64,000 nucleotides of DNA from Candidatus Zixiibacteriota bacterium (GTDB lineage Bacteria; Zixibacteria; MSB-5A5; DSPP01), in contig JAKEHY010000021.1 in assembly GCA_022614805.1 (NCBI GenBank), positions 1-64,000 of the forward strand, given 5' to 3'. Below, piece by piece: positions 24,412-33,029 of the stretch (positions within the stretch are counted from its first letter, which is position 1; every line of letters starts with the position of its first letter). Below the pieces are notes generated by a model. The model was not told the DNA's origin. It did no database searches and saw nothing but the letters and a program-made list of their open reading frames with translations. A program made the position numbers and the translations under genes.

Positions 24412-26249
24412 AGCGAAAAAGTGTTTGGGGAGGACTGGCTCTGCTTGCTGCACTCTTCCTTTACCAGTTTTTTTCTTTTGACGTTTTGCAGGATGACGCG
24501 TTCATCTCCTTCCGCTACGTCCGTAATTTTTTGGACGGCTACGGGCTGGTTTTCAACATCGGAGAACGGGTGGAGGGGTATACCAACTTCTTCTGGATAA
24601 TCCTTTTGGCCTTCTTGACCAAGCCTGGACTTCCTTTGATTGAAATCGCCCGGTTTCTAGGCATTCTGGCCGGCATCGGAACCGTTTTCATGGCCGCCTA
24701 TACCGCCTATCGGCTTTACCCGAAAAGAAATTGGCTGTGGATTCTTTCCGTTCCGGCATTTTTAGCCGCCAGCGGCGCTTTGGCCTACTGGGCCGGTTCC
24801 GGACTGGAGACAGGTCTTTTTACAATTCTCTCCACGGCCGGTGCGGCGACCTATTTCTTCCGGTCTAATCTCTCGTTGCCATTGATGGCCTTGGCCACCC
24901 TGACCCGTCCCGAAGGAGCGCTTCTGGCCTTCCTTTTCGGGGCAAGCGGGATACTGCTCAAGCAGAAAAGCTGGAAAGACACGCTGACTTTCTGGGGGGG
25001 GCTGGCGCTTTTGCTTCTCCCTTTTGCGGTTTTCAAGTGGTTGTATTACGGTTCGCTTTTCCCCAATCCCTTTTACGCCAAGACCGGGTTCTCCACGGAA
25101 TATTGGAAAAGCGGCGTGGAATACTCTTTTATGTTCCTGAAACATTACGGACTATATGGCTTGGGTGTGTTATTGCCAATCCTGTTCTGGAGAAAATTGG
25201 CCGAATTCTCGCAATTCAGCCTTCTGGTATTTTTCGGATATTCCCTTTACGTAGCCGCCGTCGGAGGCGATGTTTTGCCGGCCCACCGCTTTTTCGTACC
25301 CATTCTAACTCTTTTTTATCTTCCTTTCGCCGACGCGCTGTCGCTGATTCTAAGAAAGTCAAAGTTCCGGGATCCGGTTTTCGGCACATCCACGCTATTG
25401 CTTGGTTTTATTTTTTATTGGCTTCCATCCTCCTATCTCCATACCACCGCTTCCATGGACCGGCAGCTCACTTTTAAGATGACCGTCTATGCTCATTTTT
25501 TCGCCACGTATACGACGGCCAAATGTTTTGCCGTGACCGCCGCCGGAGCACTTCCCTATCATTTGATGGACCGGAGATTTGTTGACATGGTCGGGCTTAC
25601 CGACCCCGTTGTGGCAAAAAACTCCGCGAAAATAGACGGCCTCGTATCCACGGTGAAGGAACGGAGCTACAATGCCGGATATGTGCTTGCTCAAAAGCCG
25701 GATATAATCCTGTTTAATACCGGGGTAAAGCCGACCAGTTTACCGGAACGAGCTCTTTTTCTGTACCCGGATTTCCGGCGGAACTACCGCCTGGAGTTCG
25801 CCTATCCGGAAGGAAATTTTCTTATGTACTACCGCCGCTTTCAGGACCGGCCGACGGCCGGCAGTCCGGATATGCCCGCCCAATTTGCCAATCTTTTCAA
25901 CGAAGCCCTCAATTTTGTCCTCGGCAGCCGGGAGTTCGAAAAAGGAATACCCCTTTTGCGCCAGTTGCTGGAACAGGGACCCGAAGACTGCCCCACGTTT
26001 TACACCATGCTGGGGTATGCCTACCTGACGGACGGTTCAAGTCCTCCGGAATCCGCCTATTTCTACTTAAAAAAGGGAATGGAACTCGACCGTGGCGGCA
26101 CCGTGAGCCAACTCTACTTGGTAAACTTCTTTTTAAAACAGAAAGATTACGCAGCGGCATTCGAACAACTTTCCATTTTGACCCGAACAGTACCGAATGC
26201 CGATGAGCTTTTTCGAAGAAGAAAACCGAACTCCGAATCAAGGCTTTAA
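24408..26249 (+). CDS. GT-C type membrane glycosyltransferase, paralog 2
   Basis: 613 residues, a close tandem paralog of the preceding gene with the same 'QDDAFISFRYVRNFLDGYGLVFNIGERVEGYTNF' loop, 'LATLTRPEGALLAFLFGASGIL' and 'KTGFSTEYWKSGVEYSFMFLKHYG' segments and a TPR-like tail ('CPTFYTMLGYAYLTDGSSPPESAYFYLKKGMELD'). Parts are identical at the DNA level to paralog 1 (e.g. 69 nt, 24888-24956 versus 23074-23142), whereas the middle (330-400) and tail differ. That mosaic suggests gene conversion or recent duplication. It overlaps its neighbours by 4 nt and 1 nt. Function as for paralog 1; differences outside the core may set acceptor choice. Confidence 0.8.
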   Translation: MKRKSVWGGLALLAALFLYQFFSFDVLQDDAFISFRYVRNFLDGYGLVFNIGERVEGYTNFFWIILLAFLTKPGLPLIEIARFLGILAGIGTVFMAAYTAYRLYPKRNWLWILSVPAFLAASGALAYWAGSGLETGLFTILSTAGAATYFFRSNLSLPLMALATLTRPEGALLAFLFGASGILLKQKSWKDTLTFWGGLALLLLPFAVFKWLYYGSLFPNPFYAKTGFSTEYWKSGVEYSFMFLKHYGLYGLGVLLPILFWRKLAEFSQFSLLVFFGYSLYVAAVGGDVLPAHRFFVPILTLFYLPFADALSLILRKSKFRDPVFGTSTLLLGFIFYWLPSSYLHTTASMDRQLTFKMTVYAHFFATYTTAKCFAVTAAGALPYHLMDRRFVDMVGLTDPVVAKNSAKIDGLVSTVKERSYNAGYVLAQKPDIILFNTGVKPTSLPERALFLYPDFRRNYRLEFAYPEGNFLMYYRRFQDRPTAGSPDMPAQFANLFNEALNFVLGSREFEKGIPLLRQLLEQGPEDCPTFYTMLGYAYLTDGSSPPESAYFYLKKGMELDRGGTVSQLYLVNFFLKQKDYAAAFEQLSILTRTVPNADELFRRRKPNSESRL

Positions 26250-28108
26250 TGCGCAAACTGACCGGGTCGTTTCTCATAATATTGACGGCACTTTTGGTTT
26301 GGCAGTTTTCGACCTTTAACGTTTTGCAGGATGACGCCTTCATCTCCTTTCGCTACGTCCGTAATTTCCTGGACGGCCTCGGGCTGGTCTTCAACATCGG
26401 GGAGCGGGTGGAGGGGTATAGCAATTTTCTCTGGATTATCCTTCTGGCCTTTTTGGCCAAGCTCGGGCTCCCCTTGATTGAAACCGCCCGGTCGATCGGC
26501 ATTCTGGCGGCCATTGGAACCCTCGGGCTCTGCACTTACGCCGCCCGAAACTACTATCCCCAAAGGGGCTGGCTGTGGATAGCTGCGGCCCCGTTTTTGC
26601 TGGCCGCCAACGGCGCCTTGGCTTACTGGGCGGGCTCCGGGCTGGAGACCAGCCTCTTCACTTTCCTGGCTGCGGCGGCAGCGGTAACCTACTTTGCCCG
26701 ACCGAATCATTCCCTTCTTCTTCTCGCTTTAGCTACCCTGACCCGACCCGAAGGGGGGCTTTTGGCCTTCCTTTTTGGAATAAGCGGAATACTCCTCAAA
26801 CAGAAAAGCTGGAAAGCCACGCTGACTTTTTGGGGGGGGCTGGCTTTGTTGCTTCTCCCCTTTGCGGTTTTCAAATGGGTGTACTACGGCTCGCTCCTCC
26901 CGAATCCTTTTTACGCCAAGACCGGATTTTCCACCGAATACCTGCAAGGCGGACTGGAGTATTTTGGGTTGTTTCTGAAACACTACGGGGGGTATGGTTT
27001 ATTCCTGCTGCTCCCCCTGCTTCTCTGGAAAAAACTGTCGCCGTTCTCCCGCTTCTCCCTTTTGGTTTTCCTCGGCTACACCCTGTACCTGATTGCCATC
27101 GGCGGCGATGTACTCAAAGCCCACCGTTTCTTCGTACCCATTCTCCTTCTCCTTTACCTGCCGCTGACGGACGGCCTGCAAAAGCTTATGGAAAAGCGGC
27201 CCCGGCAACGACTCGTTTTTGCGGCGGCGGTGTTCCTCGTCGGCCTGCTTTCCTACCGGCTCCCCAAAAGTTATCTCGATGCGGCGGCTTTTGCGGAAAG
27301 GGGACTGGTAGCGAAGATGGGAAACCTGGGGCGGCTTTTCGTGCGGCACGACTACGCCAAAAGTTTCGCCGCCTCGACCATCGGCGCATTGGCCTACTAT
27401 GCGGGGAACCGGCGGGTCATCGACATGCTGGGACTGACGGAACGGGAAGTCGCCCGGAATCCCGAAAAAATCGAGGGAATCGTTTCCAGCTGGAAGGAAA
27501 GGCATTTCAATGCCCGGCACGTCCTTTCCCAAAAACCGGAGGTGATTCTCTTTTCCACCGAGCTGAAACCCTCTTCGCCGGCCGAACGGGCCTTGTTTCT
27601 TTATCCCGAATTTCGACGGAACTACCGGCTGGAGTACCTGTTCGGCGACGGGCATCTCTCCATTTTTTACCGAAAATTCAAAGATTACGGGGAGGTGACC
27701 GGCCCCGACCAGCCCGCCCGCTTCGTCAATCTCTTGAACGACGGCTTGAATTTGACCAACGTGGATAATGCCAGGGCGGTTTCAATGCTGTACGAAGTCA
27801 TTTCGAGCGGAGGAGCGGACTGCCCGGCTTTAAATTTGATGACGGGGTACCTTTTTTCCCTGGCGGGGCAGCCGGAGTCCTGCGAGACCTATTTGCGAAA
27901 GGGACTGGCCATGGACGGCGGCGGTCCCCTCGGCACGTGGTACTATTGCGCCTTTCTGTATGAACGGAAGCGGTACGCCGAAGCGGTCCAACTGCTTTCG
28001 CCAATGGTCGAGGCGCACCCCACAGCCGAAGCCTTTCTGGAATCACGCGGCATTTTGCGTCCCACCCAAAAGACCGCTTTCCCCCCTCCGGCAACCCTCT
28101 TTCCGTGA
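26249..28108 (+). CDS. GT-C type membrane glycosyltransferase, paralog 3
   Basis: 619 residues, third member of the tandem family and the most divergent in the middle ('STEYLQGGLEYFGLFLKHYGGYGLFLLLPLLLW'). It keeps 'NVLQDDAFISFRYVRNFLDGLGLVFNIGERVEGYSNFLW' and the conserved segment at 320-460 ('AASTIGALAYYAGNRRVIDMLGLTEREVARNPEKIEG', 'ALFLYPEFRRNYRLEYLFG'). The TPR-like tail is present ('CPALNLMTGYLFSLAGQPESCETYLRKGLAMDGG'). The last 20 residues are Pro/Thr-rich. It overlaps paralog 2 (TAATG) and ends the operon, followed by an imperfect hairpin (28123-28148). Confidence 0.8.
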   Translation: MRKLTGSFLIILTALLVWQFSTFNVLQDDAFISFRYVRNFLDGLGLVFNIGERVEGYSNFLWIILLAFLAKLGLPLIETARSIGILAAIGTLGLCTYAARNYYPQRGWLWIAAAPFLLAANGALAYWAGSGLETSLFTFLAAAAAVTYFARPNHSLLLLALATLTRPEGGLLAFLFGISGILLKQKSWKATLTFWGGLALLLLPFAVFKWVYYGSLLPNPFYAKTGFSTEYLQGGLEYFGLFLKHYGGYGLFLLLPLLLWKKLSPFSRFSLLVFLGYTLYLIAIGGDVLKAHRFFVPILLLLYLPLTDGLQKLMEKRPRQRLVFAAAVFLVGLLSYRLPKSYLDAAAFAERGLVAKMGNLGRLFVRHDYAKSFAASTIGALAYYAGNRRVIDMLGLTEREVARNPEKIEGIVSSWKERHFNARHVLSQKPEVILFSTELKPSSPAERALFLYPEFRRNYRLEYLFGDGHLSIFYRKFKDYGEVTGPDQPARFVNLLNDGLNLTNVDNARAVSMLYEVISSGGADCPALNLMTGYLFSLAGQPESCETYLRKGLAMDGGGPLGTWYYCAFLYERKRYAEAVQLLSPMVEAHPTAEAFLESRGILRPTQKTAFPPPATLFP

Positions 28109-28122
28109 TACCGCGGGCTGAA

Positions 28123-28148
28123 TTTCCCGGAGAGCGGCTGTCCGGAAA
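28123..28148 (+). terminator. Possible terminator after the glycosyltransferase operon
   Basis: Imperfect hairpin TTTCCCGGA...TCCGGAAA followed by TATT. Only a short T-run, so weak. Confidence 0.35.
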
Positions 28149-28150
28149 TA

Positions 28151-28177
28151 TTGACATCCGGCGGCTGAAGTTATATC
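28151..28177 (+). promoter_or_regulatory. Predicted promoter for tRNA-Gly
   Basis: TTGACA at 28151-28156 and TATATC at 28172-28177, spacer 15 nt (a little short). The tRNA begins 12 nt later, as expected for a tRNA with a short leader. Confidence 0.45.
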
Positions 28178-28189
28178 CTTTTTGAGCAC

Positions 28190-28263
28190 GCGGGAATAGC
28201 TCAGCTGGCTAGAGCGTCACCTTGCCAAGGTGAATGTCGCGGGTTCGAATCCCGTTTCCCGCT
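28190..28263 (+). tRNA. tRNA-Gly (anticodon GCC)
   Basis: A 74-nt cloverleaf: acceptor GCGGGAA pairs with TTCCCGC, D-arm GCTCAGCTGGCTAGAGC, anticodon stem CACCT/AGGTG enclosing TGCCA with anticodon GCC, and T-arm with GGTTCGAATCC. The discriminator base is T and CCA is not encoded. No integrase or attachment-site repeat is seen beside it. Confidence 0.95.
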
Positions 28264-28411
28264 TTTGAATTTCTTCGGCGTCGAACGGTGCATCCCTGAA
28301 GCGTGGCCCCCCCGTTCCGGCTCTCCGCAAACCCGGCCAAGACGAAAACCTCCCCCGCTGATTCCAAACGGTCAAGTCCCCTGCCATTCGCCCGGTACGG
28401 TGAGGCGGCCG

Positions 28412-28440
28412 TTGACAAACGGCCAAAATCTGGAGTTATT
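28412..28440 (+). promoter_or_regulatory. Predicted promoter of the two-component locus
   Basis: TTGACA (28412-28417), 17-nt spacer and GTTATT (28435-28440). The -35 lies in a GGCCGTTGACAAACGGCC hairpin, which could be an operator. It is 24 nt upstream of the kinase ATG. The rest of the gap 28264-28411 shows no gene. Confidence 0.4.
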
Positions 28441-28463
28441 TACCGGAAACAGTATGGACGCAT

Positions 28464-30944
28464 ATGGCCCCCTTGCCTAAGCGCACTTCGTTCATTCTTT
28501 TTGTTGATTTCCTTCTTTTCGTCCTCTCTGTGTGCGGGGTTCACCGCGCCACCCAGCGGGCCAATGTTCCTGCGGTTTTTGCTGGCCAAAACGGGCCGGT
28601 CGTGGTAAAAAGCGTTTCCTCTACGACGGGTGAAACCGGGCTTCGACCAAAAGACACCGTGCTTTCGGTAAACGGACAGCCGGTCGCGACTCCGAGAGAC
28701 ATTGAATTCGTTCTGGACGGCCTTCCCATCTCCGATACCGCATCCTTTTCGGTACGACGCGGCTCCTCCGTCGAAACGGTTTTCTCGCGGCTGAAACCGT
28801 TTTACGCCCGGGAGTACTTCGCCATTCAGCTTTCAGTCGGCTCCCTTTTCTTCATCCTCGGCCTTTTGGTTTTAGTCAAAAGGCCGGGGGATGAAGCCGC
28901 CCACGTTTTCCACTGGGCCTCCGTGGCCGTTGCCCTGCTCATAATGATTACGTCAAACCGGTATCCCGGCAAACTGCCCTTCGTAAGCCGGATTTTGGAC
29001 ATCACCTACTGCTCCGCCGGCGCCTTCGCGCCGGCCCTGTTCCTCCACTTCAGCTTCATTTTTCCCCGCCCCAAATGGGAAAAGGCCAGAAAGCTGCTCC
29101 CCTACATGTATCTTCTGGCCGCCGGCCTGGCCGCCGGAACCATCTTCACCCTGTTCCGGGCCAACCTGCCGGTTTCGGTGGAACAGTTTCACCGCTTCGT
29201 TCAGGCCTACGCCGCCTCCCGAATTTTCTTCATCGCCTGCATCGCTTTTTCGCTGGTGAGTCTCGTCCATTCCTACCGGACGGCACCCGAGGAGTCGGAG
29301 CGCCGCAAGCTCCGCTGGGTGATGCTCGGGCTCAACCTGGGGCCGCCCATCTTTGTGGCCTGGCAGCTGCCGATTCTTTTAGGGACGTCCCGCTGGGTGC
29401 GGGAGGAGTACATGCACATCGCTTTGTCCCTCGTGCCGATAACTTTCGCCATTTCCATCATTCGCTACCGGTTGATGAACATCGACCCCATCTTCCGCCG
29501 CAGCACCATCTACACCATCGTTTTGGTGGTTTTGTTGGCCCTTTACGCTTTAATCGTCGGAGCGGCGGCGAGAATCACCGAAACGTTCTCCCTGATTTCC
29601 GTTCTGGCCCCCAGCGGGGCGGCTTTTTTGGTCGCCCTGCTTTTCGAACCGGTGCGCAGGGTGGTGCAGCGGTTCGTCGACCGCTCCTTTTTCCGGGTGC
29701 AGTTCGATTTCCGCCAGGCAGAGCGCCGCTTTGTGGATGAAATCAAACGCTCCGTGAACATACCGGAACTGGCGGATATGATTCTTTTCCGGCTGGAGGA
29801 GATTTTGCCCGTCCTTCGGCTCGGTTTTTTCTCCCTGGAAAAGCCCGGCCCCCGGTTGCATCTTCTGGCACACCGGAACCTGGAGCGGCTGCAGACGCAC
29901 GGCATTCATTTGGACCCGGAACGGCTGAAAGCTCTTTCGGCACTTCCTTTGGCTTTGGAAGAGCATCTGGAACCGGGGGCCGCCTTCGAGCAGGTGGAGC
30001 CGGAGACTTTGGGCCGCTGGGGAATCGCCCTGGTTTTCCCGGTTTTGTCCAAGGATTCGGAGCTTTTGGGCTTCCTGGCTCTGGGGCCCAAAAAGTCCGG
30101 CACTCGTTTCAGCCTTGAGGAAGTTGAGTTGTTGACGACCGTTGCGACCCAGGCCGGCTTGGCGATGGAGCGAATCAATTTGCAGCAAAAGCTGCTTTTG
30201 GAGCAGGCGGAAGCCCGCCGGCTGGAGGAGTTGAACCGGTTGAAGTCCTACTTCGTTTCGAGCGTCTCCCACGATTTGAAAACCCCCTTGACCTCCATCA
30301 AAATGTTCGCCGAAATCCTCCGCTCGAAAAAGGGGCTCGCCCCGGCGGAAAGCGAGGAATATCTGGAAATCATCGAGGGGGAAAGCGAAAGGCTGGCCCG
30401 GCTCATCAACAACGTTTTGGATTTTGCCCGGGTGGAGCAGGGGGTGAAGGAGTATCATTTCACCGAATTCGACGTGAACGAGGGAGTCGAGCGGGTTTTG
30501 CGCGCGCTCGCCTACCAGTTCAAGATGGAAGGGTGCGGGCTGGAGACCCGCCTGTCTCTGGAAAGGCTGGTCGTGCCGGCCGACCCGGACGCTTTTTTTG
30601 AAGCGGTCGAAAATCTCTTGTCCAACGCCCTCAAATATTCGCTCGAGGAAAAAAAGGTGACCGTCTCCACCTTCCGTTCCGACCGCCGGGCCGCCGTCCG
30701 GGTGGAGGACTGCGGCATCGGGATTTCGGCCGAGGATTTGCCCCACATCTTCGAACCCTTTTTCCGCGGCAAAAACGAGCGGGCCCAGGAGGCCGGGGGG
30801 GCCGGGCTGGGGCTGGCCCTGGTCAAGCACATGGTTGAACTGCACGGGGGGAAAATCGAGGTCGAGAGCGCCCCCGGTCGGGGAAGCACATTCACCCTGT
30901 TTTTTCCGCTGGAGGAGATGGATGAAACGAATCCTGATCGTTGA
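28464..30944 (+). CDS. Membrane sensor histidine kinase with PDZ, multi-helix and GAF domains
   Basis: 826 residues. After an N-terminal helix (about 9-28) there is a PDZ-like domain (40-105; 'SSTTGETGLRPKDTVLSVNGQPVATPRDIEFVLDGL'), then about eight membrane helices (116-400), a GAF domain (410-575), a HisKA domain with phosphoacceptor His603 in 'SVSHDLKTPLTSI', and a HATPase with the N-box 'ENLLSNALKYS' (from Glu716), 'DCGIGIS' and 'GAGLGLALVKH'. PDZ domains in such kinases may sense misfolded envelope proteins. It overlaps the next gene by 23 nt, so its likely partners are the two regulators that follow. Confidence 0.9.
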   Translation: MAPLPKRTSFILFVDFLLFVLSVCGVHRATQRANVPAVFAGQNGPVVVKSVSSTTGETGLRPKDTVLSVNGQPVATPRDIEFVLDGLPISDTASFSVRRGSSVETVFSRLKPFYAREYFAIQLSVGSLFFILGLLVLVKRPGDEAAHVFHWASVAVALLIMITSNRYPGKLPFVSRILDITYCSAGAFAPALFLHFSFIFPRPKWEKARKLLPYMYLLAAGLAAGTIFTLFRANLPVSVEQFHRFVQAYAASRIFFIACIAFSLVSLVHSYRTAPEESERRKLRWVMLGLNLGPPIFVAWQLPILLGTSRWVREEYMHIALSLVPITFAISIIRYRLMNIDPIFRRSTIYTIVLVVLLALYALIVGAAARITETFSLISVLAPSGAAFLVALLFEPVRRVVQRFVDRSFFRVQFDFRQAERRFVDEIKRSVNIPELADMILFRLEEILPVLRLGFFSLEKPGPRLHLLAHRNLERLQTHGIHLDPERLKALSALPLALEEHLEPGAAFEQVEPETLGRWGIALVFPVLSKDSELLGFLALGPKKSGTRFSLEEVELLTTVATQAGLAMERINLQQKLLLEQAEARRLEELNRLKSYFVSSVSHDLKTPLTSIKMFAEILRSKKGLAPAESEEYLEIIEGESERLARLINNVLDFARVEQGVKEYHFTEFDVNEGVERVLRALAYQFKMEGCGLETRLSLERLVVPADPDAFFEAVENLLSNALKYSLEEKKVTVSTFRSDRRAAVRVEDCGIGISAEDLPHIFEPFFRGKNERAQEAGGAGLGLALVKHMVELHGGKIEVESAPGRGSTFTLFFPLEEMDETNPDR

Positions 30945-32058
30945 AGACGACGCCGCCATCCGGAAAGGCCTGGCAGCCGCCCTGCAGGAGGAACAGTACG
31001 AGGTGTTGACGGCCAGAGACGGCGAGGAGGGATACGAAACGGCCCGGAGGGAAAAGCCGGATGCCATCATACTGGACCTTATGCTTCCCAAAAAAAACGG
31101 GCAGGACGTCTGCCGCGACCTGCGAAAGGAGGGGGACAACGTCCCGATTCTGATGCTGACCGCCCACAGCCGGGCCAGCGATATAGCCGGAGGGCTGGAG
31201 CTGGGGGCCGACGACTACCTGACCAAGCCGTTTGACGTGCGGGTGTTTCTGGCTAAAATCAAAGTCCTTTTGAAACACAAAGTTGAACTTCAGAAAGCCG
31301 CCGACCGGGCCGAACGCCTTTCCGGCGATATGGAGGAAGCCCGTCGGATTCAAGAAAGCCTTTTTCCCAAAAAGTTGCCCGCTACCTCCGGCTGGGAATT
31401 CGCCGGCCTCTGCCGCCCGGCGCGCTCCGTGGGGGGAGATTACTACGATATTTTTGAGGTAGCTCCCGGCAAAGTCCTATTTGCTCTCGGAGACGTCTCC
31501 GGAAAGGGTTTGGGCCCGTCCCTTCTTATGTCCAGCGTGCACACGGCCATCCGCACCCGCGCAGCCAGTGCCTGGGGTGAACCCTTGAAGTTGATTACCG
31601 AACTGAACCGCCACCTTTTGGCTTCGACGCCGCCGGAAACCTTCGTCACTCTGTTTTTGGGTGTTCTTGACCTTTCGTCCGGGCGCCTGCTGTACGTAAA
31701 TTGCGCCCACCCGCCTCCCATTCTGATGCGCAGCGAGAGCTGGGAGCCGGCCAGACTGACCGAAGGAGGGCTGATTCTGGGAATTCTGGAGGGTCATGAA
31801 TACAGGCAGGGGGATTACAGAATAAACCCCGGAGACGTTCTGGTGCTGTTCAGCGACGGAGTGACGGAAGCCGCCAACCGGCAGGATGAAATGTTCGAAG
31901 AAAAAGGGCTTTTGTCCCTGCTCGATAAGGTGCGGGGATTGGAAGCCGGCGCCGTCTTGGAGCGCACGCTTGCCGCCGTGGATGGTTTTGCCGCTCAAGC
32001 GGAGCAGGCCGACGACATTTCACTGGTGGTGATTCGCCGCAAAGGCCCGGGGTTGTGA
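30922..32058 (+). CDS. Response regulator with PP2C (RsbU/SpoIIE-type) phosphatase output
   Basis: 378 residues. I start at the ATG at 30922, preceded by GGAGGAG inside the kinase gene; the reading frame upstream of it has no receiver similarity. The receiver (1-115) has the acidic pair 'VEDD', phosphoacceptor Asp52 in 'ILDLMLPKKNG' and Lys in 'LTKPFD'. A short coiled coil ('AADRAERLSGDMEEARRIQESLFPK') leads to a PP2C domain (about 165-375) with 'SVGGDYYDIFE', 'LGDVSGKGLGPSLLMS', 'LFSDGVTEAANRQ' and 'QADDISLVVIRR'. Such proteins dephosphorylate an anti-sigma-factor antagonist, but no STAS partner is seen nearby. Confidence 0.88.
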   Translation: MKRILIVEDDAAIRKGLAAALQEEQYEVLTARDGEEGYETARREKPDAIILDLMLPKKNGQDVCRDLRKEGDNVPILMLTAHSRASDIAGGLELGADDYLTKPFDVRVFLAKIKVLLKHKVELQKAADRAERLSGDMEEARRIQESLFPKKLPATSGWEFAGLCRPARSVGGDYYDIFEVAPGKVLFALGDVSGKGLGPSLLMSSVHTAIRTRAASAWGEPLKLITELNRHLLASTPPETFVTLFLGVLDLSSGRLLYVNCAHPPPILMRSESWEPARLTEGGLILGILEGHEYRQGDYRINPGDVLVLFSDGVTEAANRQDEMFEEKGLLSLLDKVRGLEAGAVLERTLAAVDGFAAQAEQADDISLVVIRRKGPGL

Positions 32059-32175
32059 AGGGAACAGGCATTCAATGGCCGGACGCCGGGCCGGGAACCG
32101 GGACAGCCGGCTGCCTCCGGCGCCGATTCAGGTTGCGACGTCCCATTCAAATCATCACTTTCGGGAGGCACGGGT

Positions 32176-32856
32176 ATGAAGCGTATCCTAATCATTGAAG
32201 ACGACGCGGCCATCCGCAAGGGGCTTACCGCCGCCCTGCAGGATGAGCATTACGAAGTGTTGACGGCCGGAGACGGCGAGGAGGGATACCAGACCGCGCG
32301 GAGGGAAAAGCCGGATGCCATCATTCTGGACCTTATGCTCCCCAAAAAAAACGGACAGGACGTCTGCCGGGAACTCCGGAAGGAGGGGATTTTTACCCCC
32401 ATTCTGATGCTGACCAGCAAAAAACAGGAGATGGACAAGGTTCTGGGGCTGGAGCTGGGGGCCGACGACTACGTGACCAAGCCCTTCGGCATCCGCGAGC
32501 TTTTGGCCCGCATCAAGGCCCTTTTGCGCCGAAAGGTGGAAATCGTCACGGAGGTCGAAGAGTATTCCTTCGGCAGCGTGCAGGTCGATTTCAAGAAGCT
32601 GGAGGCCTCCAAAAACGGCAAACCGCTCAAGCTCACCGCCAAGGAGTTCGAGATTTTGAAATTTCTCGTTTCGCACGAGCGGGAGGTGGTGCGGCGGGAG
32701 GTGCTTTTGGACAAGGTCTGGGGGTATGAATCCTTCCCCACCACCCGCACGGTGGACACCTTTATCGCCTCGCTGCGGAAAAAAATCGAGAACGACCCCT
32801 CCCGCCCCAAGCATTTGCTCACCGTCCCCACGGTCGGCTACAAGTTCGTGAAGTAA
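32176..32856 (+). CDS. OmpR/PhoB-type response regulator
   Basis: 226 residues. The receiver (1-115) has Asp52 and is nearly identical over the first 60 residues to the receiver of the preceding gene. The winged-helix DNA-binding domain (about 127-225) holds 'LTAKEFEILKFLVSHEREVVRREVLLDKVWGYESFPTTRTVDTFIASLRKKIENDPSRPKHLLTVPTVGYKF', the full PhoB/OmpR pattern. Regulators of this type bind direct repeats with 11-bp phase; such a repeat lies immediately downstream at 32959-32976 and again at 36938-36955. The 117-nt gap before the gene shows no clear promoter; a ribosome site (GGGAGG) is present. Confidence 0.93.
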   Translation: MKRILIIEDDAAIRKGLTAALQDEHYEVLTAGDGEEGYQTARREKPDAIILDLMLPKKNGQDVCRELRKEGIFTPILMLTSKKQEMDKVLGLELGADDYVTKPFGIRELLARIKALLRRKVEIVTEVEEYSFGSVQVDFKKLEASKNGKPLKLTAKEFEILKFLVSHEREVVRREVLLDKVWGYESFPTTRTVDTFIASLRKKIENDPSRPKHLLTVPTVGYKFVK

Positions 32857-32937
32857 CGTCACCGGCCGCCGCGCCTGCCGTTTTCGGAAAGGAACGACCG
32901 CCGCTTCTTTTCCGTTCACATTTTTTTTACAAAAAAC

Positions 32938-32958
32938 ACGCAAATCTTTTGCGTCTTC
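32938..32958 (+). terminator. Possible hairpin terminator after the regulator
   Basis: ACGCAAA-TCT-TTTGCGT (seven pairs) followed by CTTCTTT. It sits just before the promoter box at 32956 and would end the kinase transcript. Confidence 0.4.
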
Positions 32959-33000
32959 TTTACAATTCCATAACAACTCTTCCGCCGAACGCTCGATACT
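32956..33000 (+). promoter_or_regulatory. Promoter with conserved 11-bp direct-repeat box (copy 1)
   Basis: The box TTCTTTACAATTCCATAAC continues AACTCTT. It contains TTTACAA (32959-32965) and ATAACAA (32970-32976), an 11-bp direct repeat. The second half overlaps a -35-like AACAAC (32972-32977), with GATACT (32995-33000) 17 nt downstream. The same box and spacing recur at 36934-36979. PhoB-type regulators bind such repeats; the adjacent regulator is the natural candidate. Confidence 0.6.
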
Positions 33001-33029
33001 AAAGGTGTCAACAAGAAAGGAGCAGAAAA

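Noticed and set aside
28190-28463. tRNA-Gly as integration site of a genomic island
   Set aside because: No repeat of the tRNA 3' end and no integrase follow; the downstream locus has composition like the flanks.
30835-30921. N-terminal extension of the receiver-PP2C protein (29 codons)
   Set aside because: It lies in the kinase's last codons in another frame, without receiver similarity; the ATG at 30922 with GGAGGAG is the natural start.
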